DNA of 64,000 bases from Labilithrix sp. (GCA_028287035.1 JAQBQL010000174.1:33996-97995); one strand, 5' to 3'. Positions 1 to 10,058 are shown, numbered from the stretch's first letter. Numbers and translations: made by a program. Notes: generated by a model not told the origin, from the letters alone.

Positions 1-5
1 CCGCC

Positions 6-575
6 GTGTACTCCACGGCGCGGGAGCTCGCCCTCGCGTTCCAGCAAGCGATGCCGACCGCGCGCGAGCGCACGCAGCTGCTCGCCCACGCGCCGCGCTC
101 GCGCGAGGTGCCCGCAGTGCGCGCGGTGCCGCCGCAGCCCGCCGCTCCGGCGGTCGAGGTCGGGACCGCCGTCACCGCTCCGGCGCCCGCGCCCATGGGA
201 CGCGACCAGCGGCGATGGGTCCGCGCCGCGTACCGGACGCCCATCCGCATCGAGGTGCCCGGCATCGGGTCCATCGACGGCCGCACCGAGGACATCTCGG
301 GCGGCGGCATGCTGGTCATCTCGCGCTTCGGCCTCAAGATCGGGACCGAGGTGACGGTGCGGTTCGCGCTACCGCTCGACGGGCGCGTCGTTTCGGAAGG
401 CGCCGTGGTCAAGTGGCTGCGTCTCGCACGCACCAACGACACGATGGGCGGGCGGAACGCCTTCGGCCTCGAGCTCACCGCGGTGCTCCCCGAGACGCTG
501 CGGCAGATCGAGCGCTACGTGAGCTTCCTCGGCACCGCGTCCGACGAGGAAGACCCGAAGAGCCGCACGTTCTGA
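6..575 (+). CDS. PilZ domain protein (5' end possibly cut off)
   Basis: A 189-residue reading frame beginning with GTG, open to the window edge, so the true start may lie upstream. Residues about 1-65 are Ala/Pro-rich and probably disordered. Residues about 68-180 form a PilZ domain, with an Arg-rich entry (RRWVRAAYR) and the DISGGGM segment matching the D/N-x-S-x-x-G signature. PilZ domains usually bind cyclic di-GMP; binding here is inferred from these motifs. No output domain is visible, so it may act through a partner protein. It converges with the crotonase gene, leaving only 10 bases between the stops. Confidence 0.8.
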   Translation: MYSTARELALAFQQAMPTARERTQLLAHAPRSREVPAVRAVPPQPAAPAVEVGTAVTAPAPAPMGRDQRRWVRAAYRTPIRIEVPGIGSIDGRTEDISGGGMLVISRFGLKIGTEVTVRFALPLDGRVVSEGAVVKWLRLARTNDTMGGRNAFGLELTAVLPETLRQIERYVSFLGTASDEEDPKSRTF

Positions 576-585
576 GGCGGCCGCT

Positions 586-1407
586 TCAGCCGTTGAAACG
601 CGGCGGCCGCCGCTCCGCGAAGGCCTGAAAGGCCTCGGCGAGATCGGGCGAAGCAAGGAACGCCGCGTTCCATACCGCGACGAAGCGGTTCGCCTCGGCC
701 ACGCTCGCCTCCTCGCTGAACGCGAGCACCTGCTTGATGCCCTGCACGACGACCGCCGGGTTCGCGGCGATGTCCGCGGCGAGCTGGCGTGCCGCGACGA
801 GCAGCGCGGCTTCGTCCTCGTACACGTCGTTGACGAGCCCGATGCGGAGCGCACGGTCGGCGTCGATGTCCCGGCCGGTGTACGCGAGCTCGCGCGCATG
901 CGCCGGGCCCACGATCCGGGGCAGCCGGGCCAGGCTGCCGAGGTCCGCCACGATCGCGACCTTCGCCTCGCGCACGCTGAACGTCGCGCCCCGCGCCGCA
1001 ATCCGGATGTCACAGGCGCTGACGAGGTCGACGCCGCCGCCGATGCACGGCCCCGCGATCGCGGCGATCACGGGCTTGCGGCACCGCTCGACGAGGTCGA
1101 TGCCGCGCTGGAGCTCGCCCACGAGGTCGAGGAGACGCGCCCGCTCCTTGGCGAGGTTGCCGGGGGCGACGTGCTGGAGCAGCGCAGGGGCCATCGCCTT
1201 CAGGTCGAGCCCGTAGCTGAAGACGCCGCCGCTGCCGCGCAGGATGACGGCGCGCACGCGGTCGTCGCGGTCGATGGCGGCAAAGACCCGCGGCAGCTCC
1301 TCGAAGAACGCCGGCCCCATCGCATTGCCCTTCCCCGGGCCGAGGAGGGTGACCTCGCCGATGCCGTCCGCGACCTCGATCTTCATCGATTCGTACGTGT
1401 TTTCCAC
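586..1407 (-). CDS. Enoyl-CoA hydratase/isomerase family, probable delta(3,5)-delta(2,4)-dienoyl-CoA isomerase
   Basis: A 273-residue crotonase-fold protein. Oxyanion-hole glycines lie in FSYGLDL (about 66) and CIGGGVDL (about 124). Three acidic residues match the catalytic set known from the rat ECH1 isomerase: Asp127 (GGGVD), Glu147 (SVREA) and Asp155 (IVADLG), with the same i/i+8 spacing of Glu and Asp. The surrounding GGGVDL-SACDIR and ADLGSLARLP text also resembles ECH1. ECH1 shifts double bonds during beta-oxidation of unsaturated fatty acids. The start is GTG 1407; a TAGGAT box sits six bases upstream, while an ATG seven codons later is the alternative. It diverges from the A2M gene. 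Confidence 0.82.
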   Translation of the reverse strand: MENTYESMKIEVADGIGEVTLLGPGKGNAMGPAFFEELPRVFAAIDRDDRVRAVILRGSGGVFSYGLDLKAMAPALLQHVAPGNLAKERARLLDLVGELQRGIDLVERCRKPVIAAIAGPCIGGGVDLVSACDIRIAARGATFSVREAKVAIVADLGSLARLPRIVGPAHARELAYTGRDIDADRALRIGLVNDVYEDEAALLVAARQLAADIAANPAVVVQGIKQVLAFSEEASVAEANRFVAVWNAAFLASPDLAEAFQAFAERRPPRFNG

Positions 1408-1413
1408 GCTGGC

Positions 1414-1419
1414 ATCCTA
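1414..1419 (-). promoter_or_regulatory. -10-like box TAGGAT, 6 nt from GTG
   Basis: TAGGAT on the minus strand followed by six bases and then GTG 1407. At this spacing the start codon would be the first transcribed base. No convincing -35 element and no Shine-Dalgarno sequence. Part of the window-wide TANNNT pattern. Confidence 0.5.
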
Positions 1420-1461
1420 CTCCCTGGAATCGGTCGTGCAGAGCCGAGCGTTGTCCGCGCC

Positions 1462-4400
1462 ATGAACCGTCGTGCGCGCACCGCGCTTGCAGGGATCGTC
1501 GCCGCGCTCGCCGTCGCCCAGGGCTGCCATCGCGAGTCGGCGCCGCCGCTCGGCCTGGTCGCGGGGTCGGGCGGGCCCCTCACCTTCCCGCCGCCGGATG
1601 ACGGCTGGTCGGAGCGCGCGCCGCTGCCCGAGAGCACGTCGGCGGTGACCCTCGCCCGGGACCCCGCGGTGAAGGTGACCGACCCCGTGCTGGACGCCGC
1701 CGGCCACTTCGAGACCAAGGGCCAGGCCATCCGCCTGTGGTTCAGCGAGGAGATGGTGGAGCTCGGTGCCGACGCGCGGAAGAAGAAGCCGGCGCTCCCG
1801 CAGATCACGATCACCCCGGCGGTGGCCGGCCGCACGGTGTGGACGTACGGCAGCGAGGTCGAGTTCCGGGCCGAGAAGCCGTTCGACCCCGCCGTCACGT
1901 ACACCCTCGAGATCCCGGAGATGACCGCGCCCAGCGGGAAGAAGCTCGCGGGCGGCTTCAAGGCGACCTTCCGGAGCGACATCGAGGTCGAGGTCGCGGG
2001 CAAGACGATCACGTACGTCCCGCAACCGGGCAAGGCGCGGCCGATCGTCGTGAACCCCCAGGATGGCTCGCTGCTCGGCGGAAGCCACGCGATGACGGCC
2101 GTCTACGACCAGCCGATCGATCTCGGCCTCGCCCAGCGGCTCGTGACCGTCACCGCCGGGGCCAGCGACGGGCCGCGCACGAAGGTGCCGGTCCGCCTCC
2201 GCCATCCGGAGGCCTCGGCGTACGAGGGCCAGAAGATCGATCCGCGGTTCCTCGTCGTCGTGGAGCCGACCGGAGCGCTCGAGCCCGGAACCGCGATCCA
2301 CGTCGAGGCCCGCTCGCAAAGGCCCGAGGACGAGGCCTTCGACGCATCGTTCACCATCGCCGCGGCGCCGGTGTTCGCCGAGCTCGCGTGCAACGGCGAC
2401 TGCGAGCCGAGCGGTCCGCTGCACCTCACCGGCGGCTCGGGGTCGACGCTTCGCGTCCACTACTCGAACCCGCTCTCCGTCGGCTACGACGTCGCGCGCA
2501 AGCACGTGACCGTCACGCCCCCGCTGAAGAGCCTCTACGTGTCGGGCTACGAGGACCTCGAGATCAGCGGGAGCTTCGCGCCGTCGACGACGTACCGCGT
2601 CCGTGCCGAAGGGATGCACGACCAGTACGGCTCGGCGGTTCCGCCGGTGGCGTTCACGTTCACTTCGCGGCCGCTGCCCGCGAGCGTGGCCATGGACGAT
2701 GGCTTCGTGCTCCTCGACGAGCCGGCGGCACGTACGTACCCGGTGACCACGCGGAACGTCGCGCGCGGCGAGCTCCTGCTGTGGGCGCTGCCGAAGTCCG
2801 ACGTGCCCGCCTACGCGAAGGCCCTTCACGACGCCGGCTCCGGCGTGGCTCCGGCCGGCGACCCCGTCGTCGTGCCGTTCACGCCGCGCGGCTCGCGTGA
2901 CCAGCTCGTCGAGACGAGCCTCGACCTCTCCGCGAAGGTGGAGCGCGGGCGCGCGTACGTCGCGCAGGTGCGCATCGCCGAGCCCACGAGAGGCGCGGTG
3001 CCGGCCTCCTACGCGTCGGGCAGCGAGGCAGGGAGGCCGAGCACCGCGGTGCTCTTCGCGGCCGGCCCGGGTGCGCTCGCGGCTCACGTTCACCGCTCCG
3101 GCGACCGCGCCGCCGTGCAGGTGTTCCGGCTCGGCACCGGCGAGCCGGTCGCGAACGCGCACGTGGCGATCGGCGCCGCGAGCGCGACCACCGACCCGCT
3201 CGGCAGCGCGCTCCTCGACGTGCTGCCCTCCGCGACCGCCGACGAACGCGTCCTCGCGGTCACGGCCGGCGATGCCGAGCTGCTCCTTCCGCTCGAGCAT
3301 GCCGTCACCGAGTCGAACACGCTGTTCCCCGAGCTCACCCTCGCGGGAGACGCGAACGTGGCCAAGGACGCGGTCGGGCTCGTCGTCACCGACCGCGGGA
3401 TCTATCGCCCGGGCTCCTCGCTCGGCGTGAAGGGCTACCTGCGGAGCATGCATGATGCAACCATCGTCGCCAAGGCGGCCACGAAGGTGCGCCTCCGGGT
3501 CGTCGACCCGCTCGGCAGCGACGTCGTCGACGAGGCCCTCGTCACGAGCGCCCGCGGCGGCATCTCCCGCACCGTCGACATCCCGAAGACCGCCCACACC
3601 GGCCGCTTCCAGGTGCGGCTCGAGCTCGACGACGGAAAGCACACGCTCGTCGCCGCCGAGGCGGTGCGCGTCGCCGAGTTCGAGGCTCCCCGGTTCAAGG
3701 TGGACGTCGAGGCGAAGCCCGGCACGGACCCCCAGAGGCTCGCGGCGCGCATCGTCGGCCGCTACCTCTTCGGCGCGGCGATGGGCGGCGCCAAGGTGAG
3801 CTGGGTCCTCAAGAAGACCCGGGTGCCGGTCAAGGGCGGGACGCTCTGGGACGCCGGCCTGACCTTCGAGAAGGAGCACTCGTACTGGGACGACGAGGCG
3901 GCCGCCGAGGCGCTCCGCCCGGTCACCGGCGAAGGTGTCCTCGCGGACGACGGATCGCTCGCGGTGGATGCCGTCACCGGCCCGCTCGCCGACGGGCCCA
4001 CCGAGGTGACGCTCGAGGCCGACGTGTCGGACGCCTCGAACCGTCACGTGTCCGGCACGCTGCGGACCACCAAGGATCCGTACGCGCTTCACGCCGGGCT
4101 GCACCTGCGCGATCGCTTCGCCGCCGCGGGCCAGCCGCTGCGCGTCGAGCTCGGCGCGGTCGACGCGGCGGGCAACGCGGTGAGCGGCAGGCCGATGAAG
4201 GCGCGCCTGGAGCGCCTGACGTGGACGCGCGCCGCCGAGAAAGCGGAGAGCGGCGCCGTCGTGGAACGCTGGAAGTACCTGGCGAAGACCGAGGCCTCGT
4301 GCACGGCGACGAGCGGAGCCGCGCCCGCGCCGTGCGATCTGCCCGTTCCGCACGGCGGGAGCTTCCGGGTGGTCGCGCACGTGGACGGCGGAGACGAGGC

Positions 4401-7122
4401 GGCCACCTGGTTCTACTCCTACGGCGACTGGTCACCGGGGGAGAGCGCCGCGGTGCCCGGCTCGGGCAAGAAGGTGCCGCTCGTGCTCGACAAGGCTCGC
4501 TACAAGGCGGGCGAGACCGCGCGGGTGCTCGTGCAGAGCCCGTTCGCCAAGGCGACCGCGCTCGTCACCTTCGAGCAGGGCGGCATCGTCGGCCACCGCT
4601 CGCTCGTCGTGGAGGGACCGCGCGCCACCATCGACGTGCCCGTCACGAGCGCCAACGCCCCGTGGCTGCACGTGGCCGTGACGCTCCTCCCGACGAGCGA
4701 GCGCGCCGCCGACTATCGCGTCGGCGTGGTGCGCGTCCCGGTGGGGGCCGAGGACGCGCGGCTCGAGGTCAAGGTCGCGAGCGCGAAGCGGTCCTACGAG
4801 GTCCGCGACGACGCGGAGATCACCGTGGAGGTGCGTCGCAACGGCCAGCCGGTCAGGAACGCGGACGTGACGCTCGGCGTGGTCGATGAGGGCATCCTGC
4901 GCATGACCGCCTACCACCCGCGGGACCCCGTGACGGCGCTCCGGCCCGGGCGCGGCCTCGAGTTCGGGATCGTCGACAGCCGCGCTTCGCTCCTGCGCCG
5001 CCGCGAGAAGGCTCACACCGCCGGCGGCGGCGACAGCGAGGGCGAGGAGTCCCTCGACACGCGACGCAGCTTCGTCGAGACCGCCGCCTGGCTGCCCGAC
5101 CTCGTGACCGATCAGGACGGCATCATCCGCACCAAGGTGAAGCTGCCCGACAATCTCACCGAGTTCCGCATGACCGCGGTGGTCCTCGACGAGCAAGGCG
5201 CGGGCGGGACGGCCGAGTCGAGCTTCGTGGTGACCCGTCCGCTCCTGCTCGAGCCGGTGATGCCGCGGTTCGCGCTGCGCGGCGACGCCTTCGAGGCGGC
5301 GGCCCTCGTCCACAACAACACCGACGCCGACGTGAAGGCGCACGTCACGATCGCCGGTCAGCCGCGCGACGTGGTCGTGCCCACGAAGGGCCGCGCGCGC
5401 GTCGCGGCCCCGCTGAAGGCCGAGGCCGCGGGGACGCGCACGCTCGCCTTCTCGCTCGAGGTGGGCGGCGCACTCAAGGACAAGGTCGAGGTGCCGCTTC
5501 GCGTCGACGAGCCCGGCATCGAGGAGCACCCGATGATCGCGGGGGTCTTCGGCGAGCGACAGGAGGTGCAGCTGGCCATCCCCGCCGACGCCGTGCTCGC
5601 CGACGGCGCCGCGCTCTCCATCAAGACCGGCTCGGCGCTCTACCCCGAGCTCGGGCAGCGCCTCTCCTACCTCCTGGATTATCCGCACGGCTGCGTGGAG
5701 CAGACGACGTCGAGCACGATCCCGCTCCTCGCGGCCCGCACCATCCTCCCGTGGACCGGCACGAGCACGCTGGACGATGCCGAGCTGAAGAAGCGCATCG
5801 AGGCCGGCGTGGCGCGTCTGGCCACCATGCAGACTCCGGGCGGCGGCCTCGCCTACTGGCCGGGCGACAGCGAGCCGAACGTCTTCGGGTCCGCCTACGC
5901 GCTCCGCGCCCTGCTCCGCGCGAAGGAGGCGGGCATCGAGCGTCCGCGGCTCATCGAAGGGGTCACGAAGTTCCTCGTCAGCCGCCTCGCCGACGACGGC
6001 TCCCCCGACCTCCGCATGTCGGTGGCCGACGTGCTCGCGCAGGCGCACGAGCTGCCCGCGAGCAGCGCCGACGCGCTCTTCGGCAGCCGCGAGAAGCTCG
6101 ACTCGTTCGGCCTGGCGAGCCTCGCGCTCGCGCTCTCCTCGCTGCCCAACCAGACGGATCGCGTCCGCGAGGTGCTCGACGCGCTCGAGTCCTCGTTCGA
6201 CGCGGCGGGCGCTCCGACGAAGGCCCACGACAAGCGAGACTGGCACTACTGGGCGTCCGACGACCGCGATCGCTCGCAGGCGGTCATCGCCCTCGTGAAG
6301 CTGCGCCGAGGCTCGCGCCTCCTGCCGGTACTTGCCGGTCGCCTCGCCAAGGGGCTCGATCGCTACTCCACCCAGAGTACCGCCTGGTCCCTCCTCGCGC
6401 TCTCCGACTTCGTGGGCGCGCGCAGCCCCGAGGGCAACGTCGACGTCGCCGTGAAGCTCGAGGGGAGGATCCTCGACACGTACAAGAAGCTCGGCGGCGA
6501 CAACAAGGAGGTCCGCATCGCGCTGTCCGAGCTGCGGGGCAAGAAGGTCACGCTCGTCCTCTCCGGCGACCCGAAGACGCCGAGCGCCTTCGCGCTCGAG
6601 GCCCGCTACAAGCGCCCGCTCGACGCCGGCGGCGGCCGCATCGCACGACGCGACGCCAATGGCGTGAGCATTCACCGCGCCTACAGCGACGCGGCCGGCA
6701 AGCAGCTCGCCCTCTCCGAGGTGAAGGCCGGGCAGGTCGTCCGCGTCGCGGTGCGCATCGATCTCCCGAAGCTCGACTCGTTCCGCCTCGGCTACCTCGC
6801 GGTCACCGACCGCCTGCCCGCCGGGTTCGAGCCGATCGACACCGATCTCGCGACCAGCGGATCCCTGCCCGAGCTCGACAAGGACCATCCCTTCCACGAG
6901 GGGCTCTCGTCGTACGGGCAGGCGCCGAGCCACATCGGCCTCCGCGATGACCGCGTGCAGCTCTACTTCGACCACGTCTACGGCGACCATGCCGTTTACG
7001 CGTCGTACCTCGCGCGCGCCACCACGCCGGGCTCCTTCACGGTGCCGCCGGCCAGCGGCGAGCTGATGTACGAGTCGGACAGCCAGGGCTACAGCGACGC
7101 GGCGAAGGTGGTCGTCCAGTGA
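1462..7122 (+). CDS. Bacterial alpha-2-macroglobulin (MG2/A2M family) lipoprotein
   Basis: An 1886-residue protein starting at ATG 1462; the frame is open far upstream but only this start gives a signal peptide. Residues 1-17 are hydrophobic and end at a lipobox-like AQGC, so it is probably lipidated. Tandem macroglobulin domains follow. An A2M-type segment (AAWLPDLVTDQDGIIRTKVK) starts near residue 1209. The thioester motif CVEQ places Cys1411 and Gln1414 in position for the covalent trap. Bacterial A2M proteins are thought to trap foreign proteases in the periplasm. The next gene, PBP1C, overlaps it by four bases, the same pairing as E. coli yfhM-pbpC. Confidence 0.93.
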   Translation: MNRRARTALAGIVAALAVAQGCHRESAPPLGLVAGSGGPLTFPPPDDGWSERAPLPESTSAVTLARDPAVKVTDPVLDAAGHFETKGQAIRLWFSEEMVELGADARKKKPALPQITITPAVAGRTVWTYGSEVEFRAEKPFDPAVTYTLEIPEMTAPSGKKLAGGFKATFRSDIEVEVAGKTITYVPQPGKARPIVVNPQDGSLLGGSHAMTAVYDQPIDLGLAQRLVTVTAGASDGPRTKVPVRLRHPEASAYEGQKIDPRFLVVVEPTGALEPGTAIHVEARSQRPEDEAFDASFTIAAAPVFAELACNGDCEPSGPLHLTGGSGSTLRVHYSNPLSVGYDVARKHVTVTPPLKSLYVSGYEDLEISGSFAPSTTYRVRAEGMHDQYGSAVPPVAFTFTSRPLPASVAMDDGFVLLDEPAARTYPVTTRNVARGELLLWALPKSDVPAYAKALHDAGSGVAPAGDPVVVPFTPRGSRDQLVETSLDLSAKVERGRAYVAQVRIAEPTRGAVPASYASGSEAGRPSTAVLFAAGPGALAAHVHRSGDRAAVQVFRLGTGEPVANAHVAIGAASATTDPLGSALLDVLPSATADERVLAVTAGDAELLLPLEHAVTESNTLFPELTLAGDANVAKDAVGLVVTDRGIYRPGSSLGVKGYLRSMHDATIVAKAATKVRLRVVDPLGSDVVDEALVTSARGGISRTVDIPKTAHTGRFQVRLELDDGKHTLVAAEAVRVAEFEAPRFKVDVEAKPGTDPQRLAARIVGRYLFGAAMGGAKVSWVLKKTRVPVKGGTLWDAGLTFEKEHSYWDDEAAAEALRPVTGEGVLADDGSLAVDAVTGPLADGPTEVTLEADVSDASNRHVSGTLRTTKDPYALHAGLHLRDRFAAAGQPLRVELGAVDAAGNAVSGRPMKARLERLTWTRAAEKAESGAVVERWKYLAKTEASCTATSGAAPAPCDLPVPHGGSFRVVAHVDGGDEAATWFYSYGDWSPGESAAVPGSGKKVPLVLDKARYKAGETARVLVQSPFAKATALVTFEQGGIVGHRSLVVEGPRATIDVPVTSANAPWLHVAVTLLPTSERAADYRVGVVRVPVGAEDARLEVKVASAKRSYEVRDDAEITVEVRRNGQPVRNADVTLGVVDEGILRMTAYHPRDPVTALRPGRGLEFGIVDSRASLLRRREKAHTAGGGDSEGEESLDTRRSFVETAAWLPDLVTDQDGIIRTKVKLPDNLTEFRMTAVVLDEQGAGGTAESSFVVTRPLLLEPVMPRFALRGDAFEAAALVHNNTDADVKAHVTIAGQPRDVVVPTKGRARVAAPLKAEAAGTRTLAFSLEVGGALKDKVEVPLRVDEPGIEEHPMIAGVFGERQEVQLAIPADAVLADGAALSIKTGSALYPELGQRLSYLLDYPHGCVEQTTSSTIPLLAARTILPWTGTSTLDDAELKKRIEAGVARLATMQTPGGGLAYWPGDSEPNVFGSAYALRALLRAKEAGIERPRLIEGVTKFLVSRLADDGSPDLRMSVADVLAQAHELPASSADALFGSREKLDSFGLASLALALSSLPNQTDRVREVLDALESSFDAAGAPTKAHDKRDWHYWASDDRDRSQAVIALVKLRRGSRLLPVLAGRLAKGLDRYSTQSTAWSLLALSDFVGARSPEGNVDVAVKLEGRILDTYKKLGGDNKEVRIALSELRGKKVTLVLSGDPKTPSAFALEARYKRPLDAGGGRIARRDANGVSIHRAYSDAAGKQLALSEVKAGQVVRVAVRIDLPKLDSFRLGYLAVTDRLPAGFEPIDTDLATSGSLPELDKDHPFHEGLSSYGQAPSHIGLRDDRVQLYFDHVYGDHAVYASYLARATTPGSFTVPPASGELMYESDSQGYSDAAKVVVQ

Positions 7123-9566
7123 CCCGTGCCCGGTCGAAGCGTCTCCTCGCCGTGGCCTCGCTCGTGCTCGCCTCGTGGCTCGCCTGGCGCGGGTACCGCG
7201 TGATCGCCTCCGCGCCGTACGACGCGCTGAGCGACGCCTCGTGGACCGAGGGGACACGGGTGCTCGCGCGCGACGGACGCGTCCTCGGCGAGCGGCCCAC
7301 GCCCGAGGGTCTCCGGGGTCACTCGACGCGTCTCGACGAGGTCAGCGAGCGCCTCGTCCAGGCCACGATCGCCAGCGAGGACCGGCGCTGGGAGCAGCAC
7401 GACGGGATCGACCGCCGGGCGCTCGTTCGCGCGGCGCTGTCCTTCGTCCGCCACGGGCACGTCGTGTCCGGCGGCAGCACGCTCACCCAGCAGCTCGTCA
7501 AGCGGCTCGATCACCAGGGCAAGCCGCACCCGCGCACGATCAGCGAGAAGCTCCGCGAGATGGCCCGGGCCCAGAACCTCGAGGCGCGCAACGACAAGCG
7601 CACGCTGCTCGAGGCGTACCTGAACCACATCGACTACGGGCACGGCTGGGCGGGCCCCGAGGCAGCCGCGCAGGGCTACTTCGGGACGCGCGCCCGGGAT
7701 CTCTCGCTCGCGCAGGCGACCCTCCTCGCGGTGTTGCCGCGTGCGCCCTCGGCGCTCGATCCGTACCGCCACCGCGAGCGGGCGGTGATGCGCCAGCGAG
7801 CGCTCCTCGTCAGCATGCACGATCACGGGGAGATCACCGGCGAGGATCTGACGCGCGCGCTCGACGAGCCGCTCGTCCTGCGGGACCGCGCCGCGAGGAC
7901 TCCGCTGGCGCTGCACGTGGTCCTCGCCGGCGCGCGCCGGGCGGTCCGCGACGGCGGGCGATCGCGCGAGGTGCACACCACCATCGACCTGGATCTGCAG
8001 CGTGACGTCGAGGCGCTCGTGCGAACCCACGCGGCGCGGCTCCAGCAGCGCGGCGCATCGACGGCGGCGCTGGTCGTGGTCGACAACCTGACCGGCGACG
8101 TGCTCGCGCAGGTCGGGAGCGCCGACTGGGGTGACGCGGCGATCGCCGGCAACGTCGACCTCGCGCGCGCGCGGCGGCAGCCCGGCTCGACGCTCAAGCC
8201 CTTCGTCTATGCGCGGGCGTTCGAGCGCGGCCTCTCGCCCATGGCGGCGCTCGCCGACGTGCCGACGGACTTCGGAAGCGGCGCCCGCGTCGCCGGGGAA
8301 CGAAGCAGCCAGGGCACGACGACGTGGTCGCCCGAGAACTTCGACGGCACCTTCACGGGTCCGGTGTCGGCGCGAGAGGCGCTCGCCGGCAGCCTCAACG
8401 TGCCCGCGGTCCGCCTCGCCGCCGACCTCGGCGCGCGCGAGCTGGTGAGCACGCTCCGCGCCGCAGGCCTCCCGCTCGCCGACGGCGCCGAACGCTATGG
8501 CCTGTCGATCGCGCTGGGGAGCGGCGAGGTCTCGCCCCTCGAGCTCGCCGACGCCTACGTCACGCTGGCGCGCGGCGGCGAGCACATTGCGCTCCGCGAG
8601 CGCACCACCGATCCCGCGGCGTCGCCGGTGCACGTCCTCGATGCGGCCGCCGTCGCCGCCGTGGCGGACGCGCTCGCCGACCCGATCGCGCGCGTGCGCG
8701 GGCTCCGGACGCGCGGCCCGTTCGAGTTCCCCTACCCCGTCGCGGTCAAGACCGGGACGAGCACCGCGTTCCGCGACGCCTGGACCGCGGGCTTCACCCA
8801 CGAGCGCACCGTCGTCGTATGGGTGGGTAACGCGAACGGCACCGCGACGAACAAGCTCACCGGGGCGGTGGGCGCCGGGCCGCTCTTCTTCGCGGCGATG
8901 AGCCGCGCGATGGCCGACGTGAAGAACCGCGCGCCGCTCGCCGCGCCCGGCCTGCTCGACGAGGCCGACGTCTGTCCGCTCTCCGGCCTGCGCGCCGGGC
9001 CGGCGTGCACCGACCGCGTGCGCCGGTCGTTCCCGCACGGGCACGGGCCCGACCACGCGTGCGACATGCACCAGCTCGCGAGCGTCCGGCAAGCGCCGGC
9101 CGGCGAGCCAGGCTTCCGTTGCGACCCCGAGGGCGCGGCGCGCATCGTGGTCCTGCCCGGCGCCTACCAGGGGTGGCTCGGGCAGCGCGCCCTCGGAGCA
9201 CCGGGCGTGGACGTGCACGGCACCCCGTGGTTCCTCGCCGAGCGCGTCCCGGGCTGCGCGGCGACGAACGGCGAGGCCCCGCGCATCGTCGTGCTCGCCC
9301 CGCGCGACGGAAGCGTGCTGTCTGCCGAGGCGCGCCGCGTCGACGGAGCGCCCTCCCCGGACGCGGTCGACGTCGCCGCCGAGACGCATGGGCTCGCCGC
9401 CGTCCAGCCGCTCGAGGTCGTCGTCGACGGGCGCGTCGCAGCCCGCCTCGACGCTCCCTACCGCGCCCGCGTCGCGGTGGGCCGCGGCGACCACACGGTC
9501 GAGGTGCGCCCGCTCGACGGACGCCTCGCCGCCGTGCTCGGCCGCGCGCAGTTCAGCGTGCGCTGA
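7119..9566 (+). CDS. pbpC: Penicillin-binding protein 1C (bifunctional glycosyltransferase/transpeptidase)
   Basis: An 815-residue protein starting at a GTG that overlaps the A2M stop (GTGA). Residues 10-25 form a membrane anchor. The GT51 glycosyltransferase domain contains EDRRWEQH with catalytic Glu87 and GGSTLTQQ near 118-125. The transpeptidase domain has all three penicillin-binding motifs: SxxK (Ser357-Lys360), SxN (Ser425-Asn427) and KTGTS (from Lys544). The C-terminal roughly 100 residues (CAATNGEAPRIVVLAPRDGS onward) match the BiPBP_C beta domain of PBP1C enzymes. It polymerises and cross-links peptidoglycan in the periplasm. The genetic coupling suggests the A2M lipoprotein guards sites of wall repair. 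Confidence 0.93.
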   Translation: MTRARSKRLLAVASLVLASWLAWRGYRVIASAPYDALSDASWTEGTRVLARDGRVLGERPTPEGLRGHSTRLDEVSERLVQATIASEDRRWEQHDGIDRRALVRAALSFVRHGHVVSGGSTLTQQLVKRLDHQGKPHPRTISEKLREMARAQNLEARNDKRTLLEAYLNHIDYGHGWAGPEAAAQGYFGTRARDLSLAQATLLAVLPRAPSALDPYRHRERAVMRQRALLVSMHDHGEITGEDLTRALDEPLVLRDRAARTPLALHVVLAGARRAVRDGGRSREVHTTIDLDLQRDVEALVRTHAARLQQRGASTAALVVVDNLTGDVLAQVGSADWGDAAIAGNVDLARARRQPGSTLKPFVYARAFERGLSPMAALADVPTDFGSGARVAGERSSQGTTTWSPENFDGTFTGPVSAREALAGSLNVPAVRLAADLGARELVSTLRAAGLPLADGAERYGLSIALGSGEVSPLELADAYVTLARGGEHIALRERTTDPAASPVHVLDAAAVAAVADALADPIARVRGLRTRGPFEFPYPVAVKTGTSTAFRDAWTAGFTHERTVVVWVGNANGTATNKLTGAVGAGPLFFAAMSRAMADVKNRAPLAAPGLLDEADVCPLSGLRAGPACTDRVRRSFPHGHGPDHACDMHQLASVRQAPAGEPGFRCDPEGAARIVVLPGAYQGWLGQRALGAPGVDVHGTPWFLAERVPGCAATNGEAPRIVVLAPRDGSVLSAEARRVDGAPSPDAVDVAAETHGLAAVQPLEVVVDGRVAARLDAPYRARVAVGRGDHTVEVRPLDGRLAAVLGRAQFSVR

Positions 9567-9571
9567 CGCGC

Positions 9572-9577
9572 TATGCT
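9572..9577 (+). promoter_or_regulatory. -10-like box TATGCT, 6 nt from GTG
   Basis: TATGCT, six bases, then GTG 9584. It lies just after the PBP1C stop and supports independent, leaderless transcription of the GNAT gene. Confidence 0.5.
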
Positions 9578-9583
9578 CGGTAC

Positions 9584-10048
9584 GTGGCGCGCTTCGACAC
9601 CGCGATCATCGAGCCCGTCGGCGCCGATCTCGTGGCGCTCGCCCAGGCGCACGCGCTTGACGCGACGGCCTTCCCCCACGCGAGCTTGCCCGCGGTTCGT
9701 GCCGGCGCCGCGGTGGTGTGGGTCGCGCGCGAGGAACGCGGCGGACCGGTGGTGGGCTTCGTGGGGACGGCGTCGCGCAACGGCGCGCTCGAGATCACCG
9801 GGCTGGCCGTCGCCGAGGGGCAGCGGCGCCGAGGTCTCGGACGCGCCCTGCTGCGCGCTGCCCTGGCGGCGGCGCGCGAGCAGGAGCTCTCCGCGGTTTC
9901 ACTCCACGTGTCGACCGGCAACCCGGCCGCCCTCGCGCTCTACGACAGCGAGGGCTTCGGCCGGGCAGCACGGCTCGCCGGGTTCTACTCGGCGCGCCAC
10001 TTCCCGGACGACGGCGACGCCTGGCTGATGATGCGCGAGGTGCGCTGA
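9584..10048 (+). CDS. GNAT family N-acetyltransferase
   Basis: A 154-residue protein from GTG 9584, chosen because the fold begins there and a TATGCT box precedes it; the upstream in-frame extension overlaps PBP1C. The acetyl-CoA-binding motif A is clear at residues about 80-95: LAVAEGQRRRGLGRALL (Q/R-x-x-G-x-G). A second conserved block, VSTGNPAALALYDSEGF, is typical of RimI-like enzymes. It would transfer an acetyl group from acetyl-CoA to an unknown amine substrate in the cytoplasm. It converges with the small zinc-ribbon-like gene, 10 bases away. Confidence 0.85.
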   Translation: MARFDTAIIEPVGADLVALAQAHALDATAFPHASLPAVRAGAAVVWVAREERGGPVVGFVGTASRNGALEITGLAVAEGQRRRGLGRALLRAALAAAREQELSAVSLHVSTGNPAALALYDSEGFGRAARLAGFYSARHFPDDGDAWLMMREVR

Positions 10049-10058
10049 GGCCCGCCGC

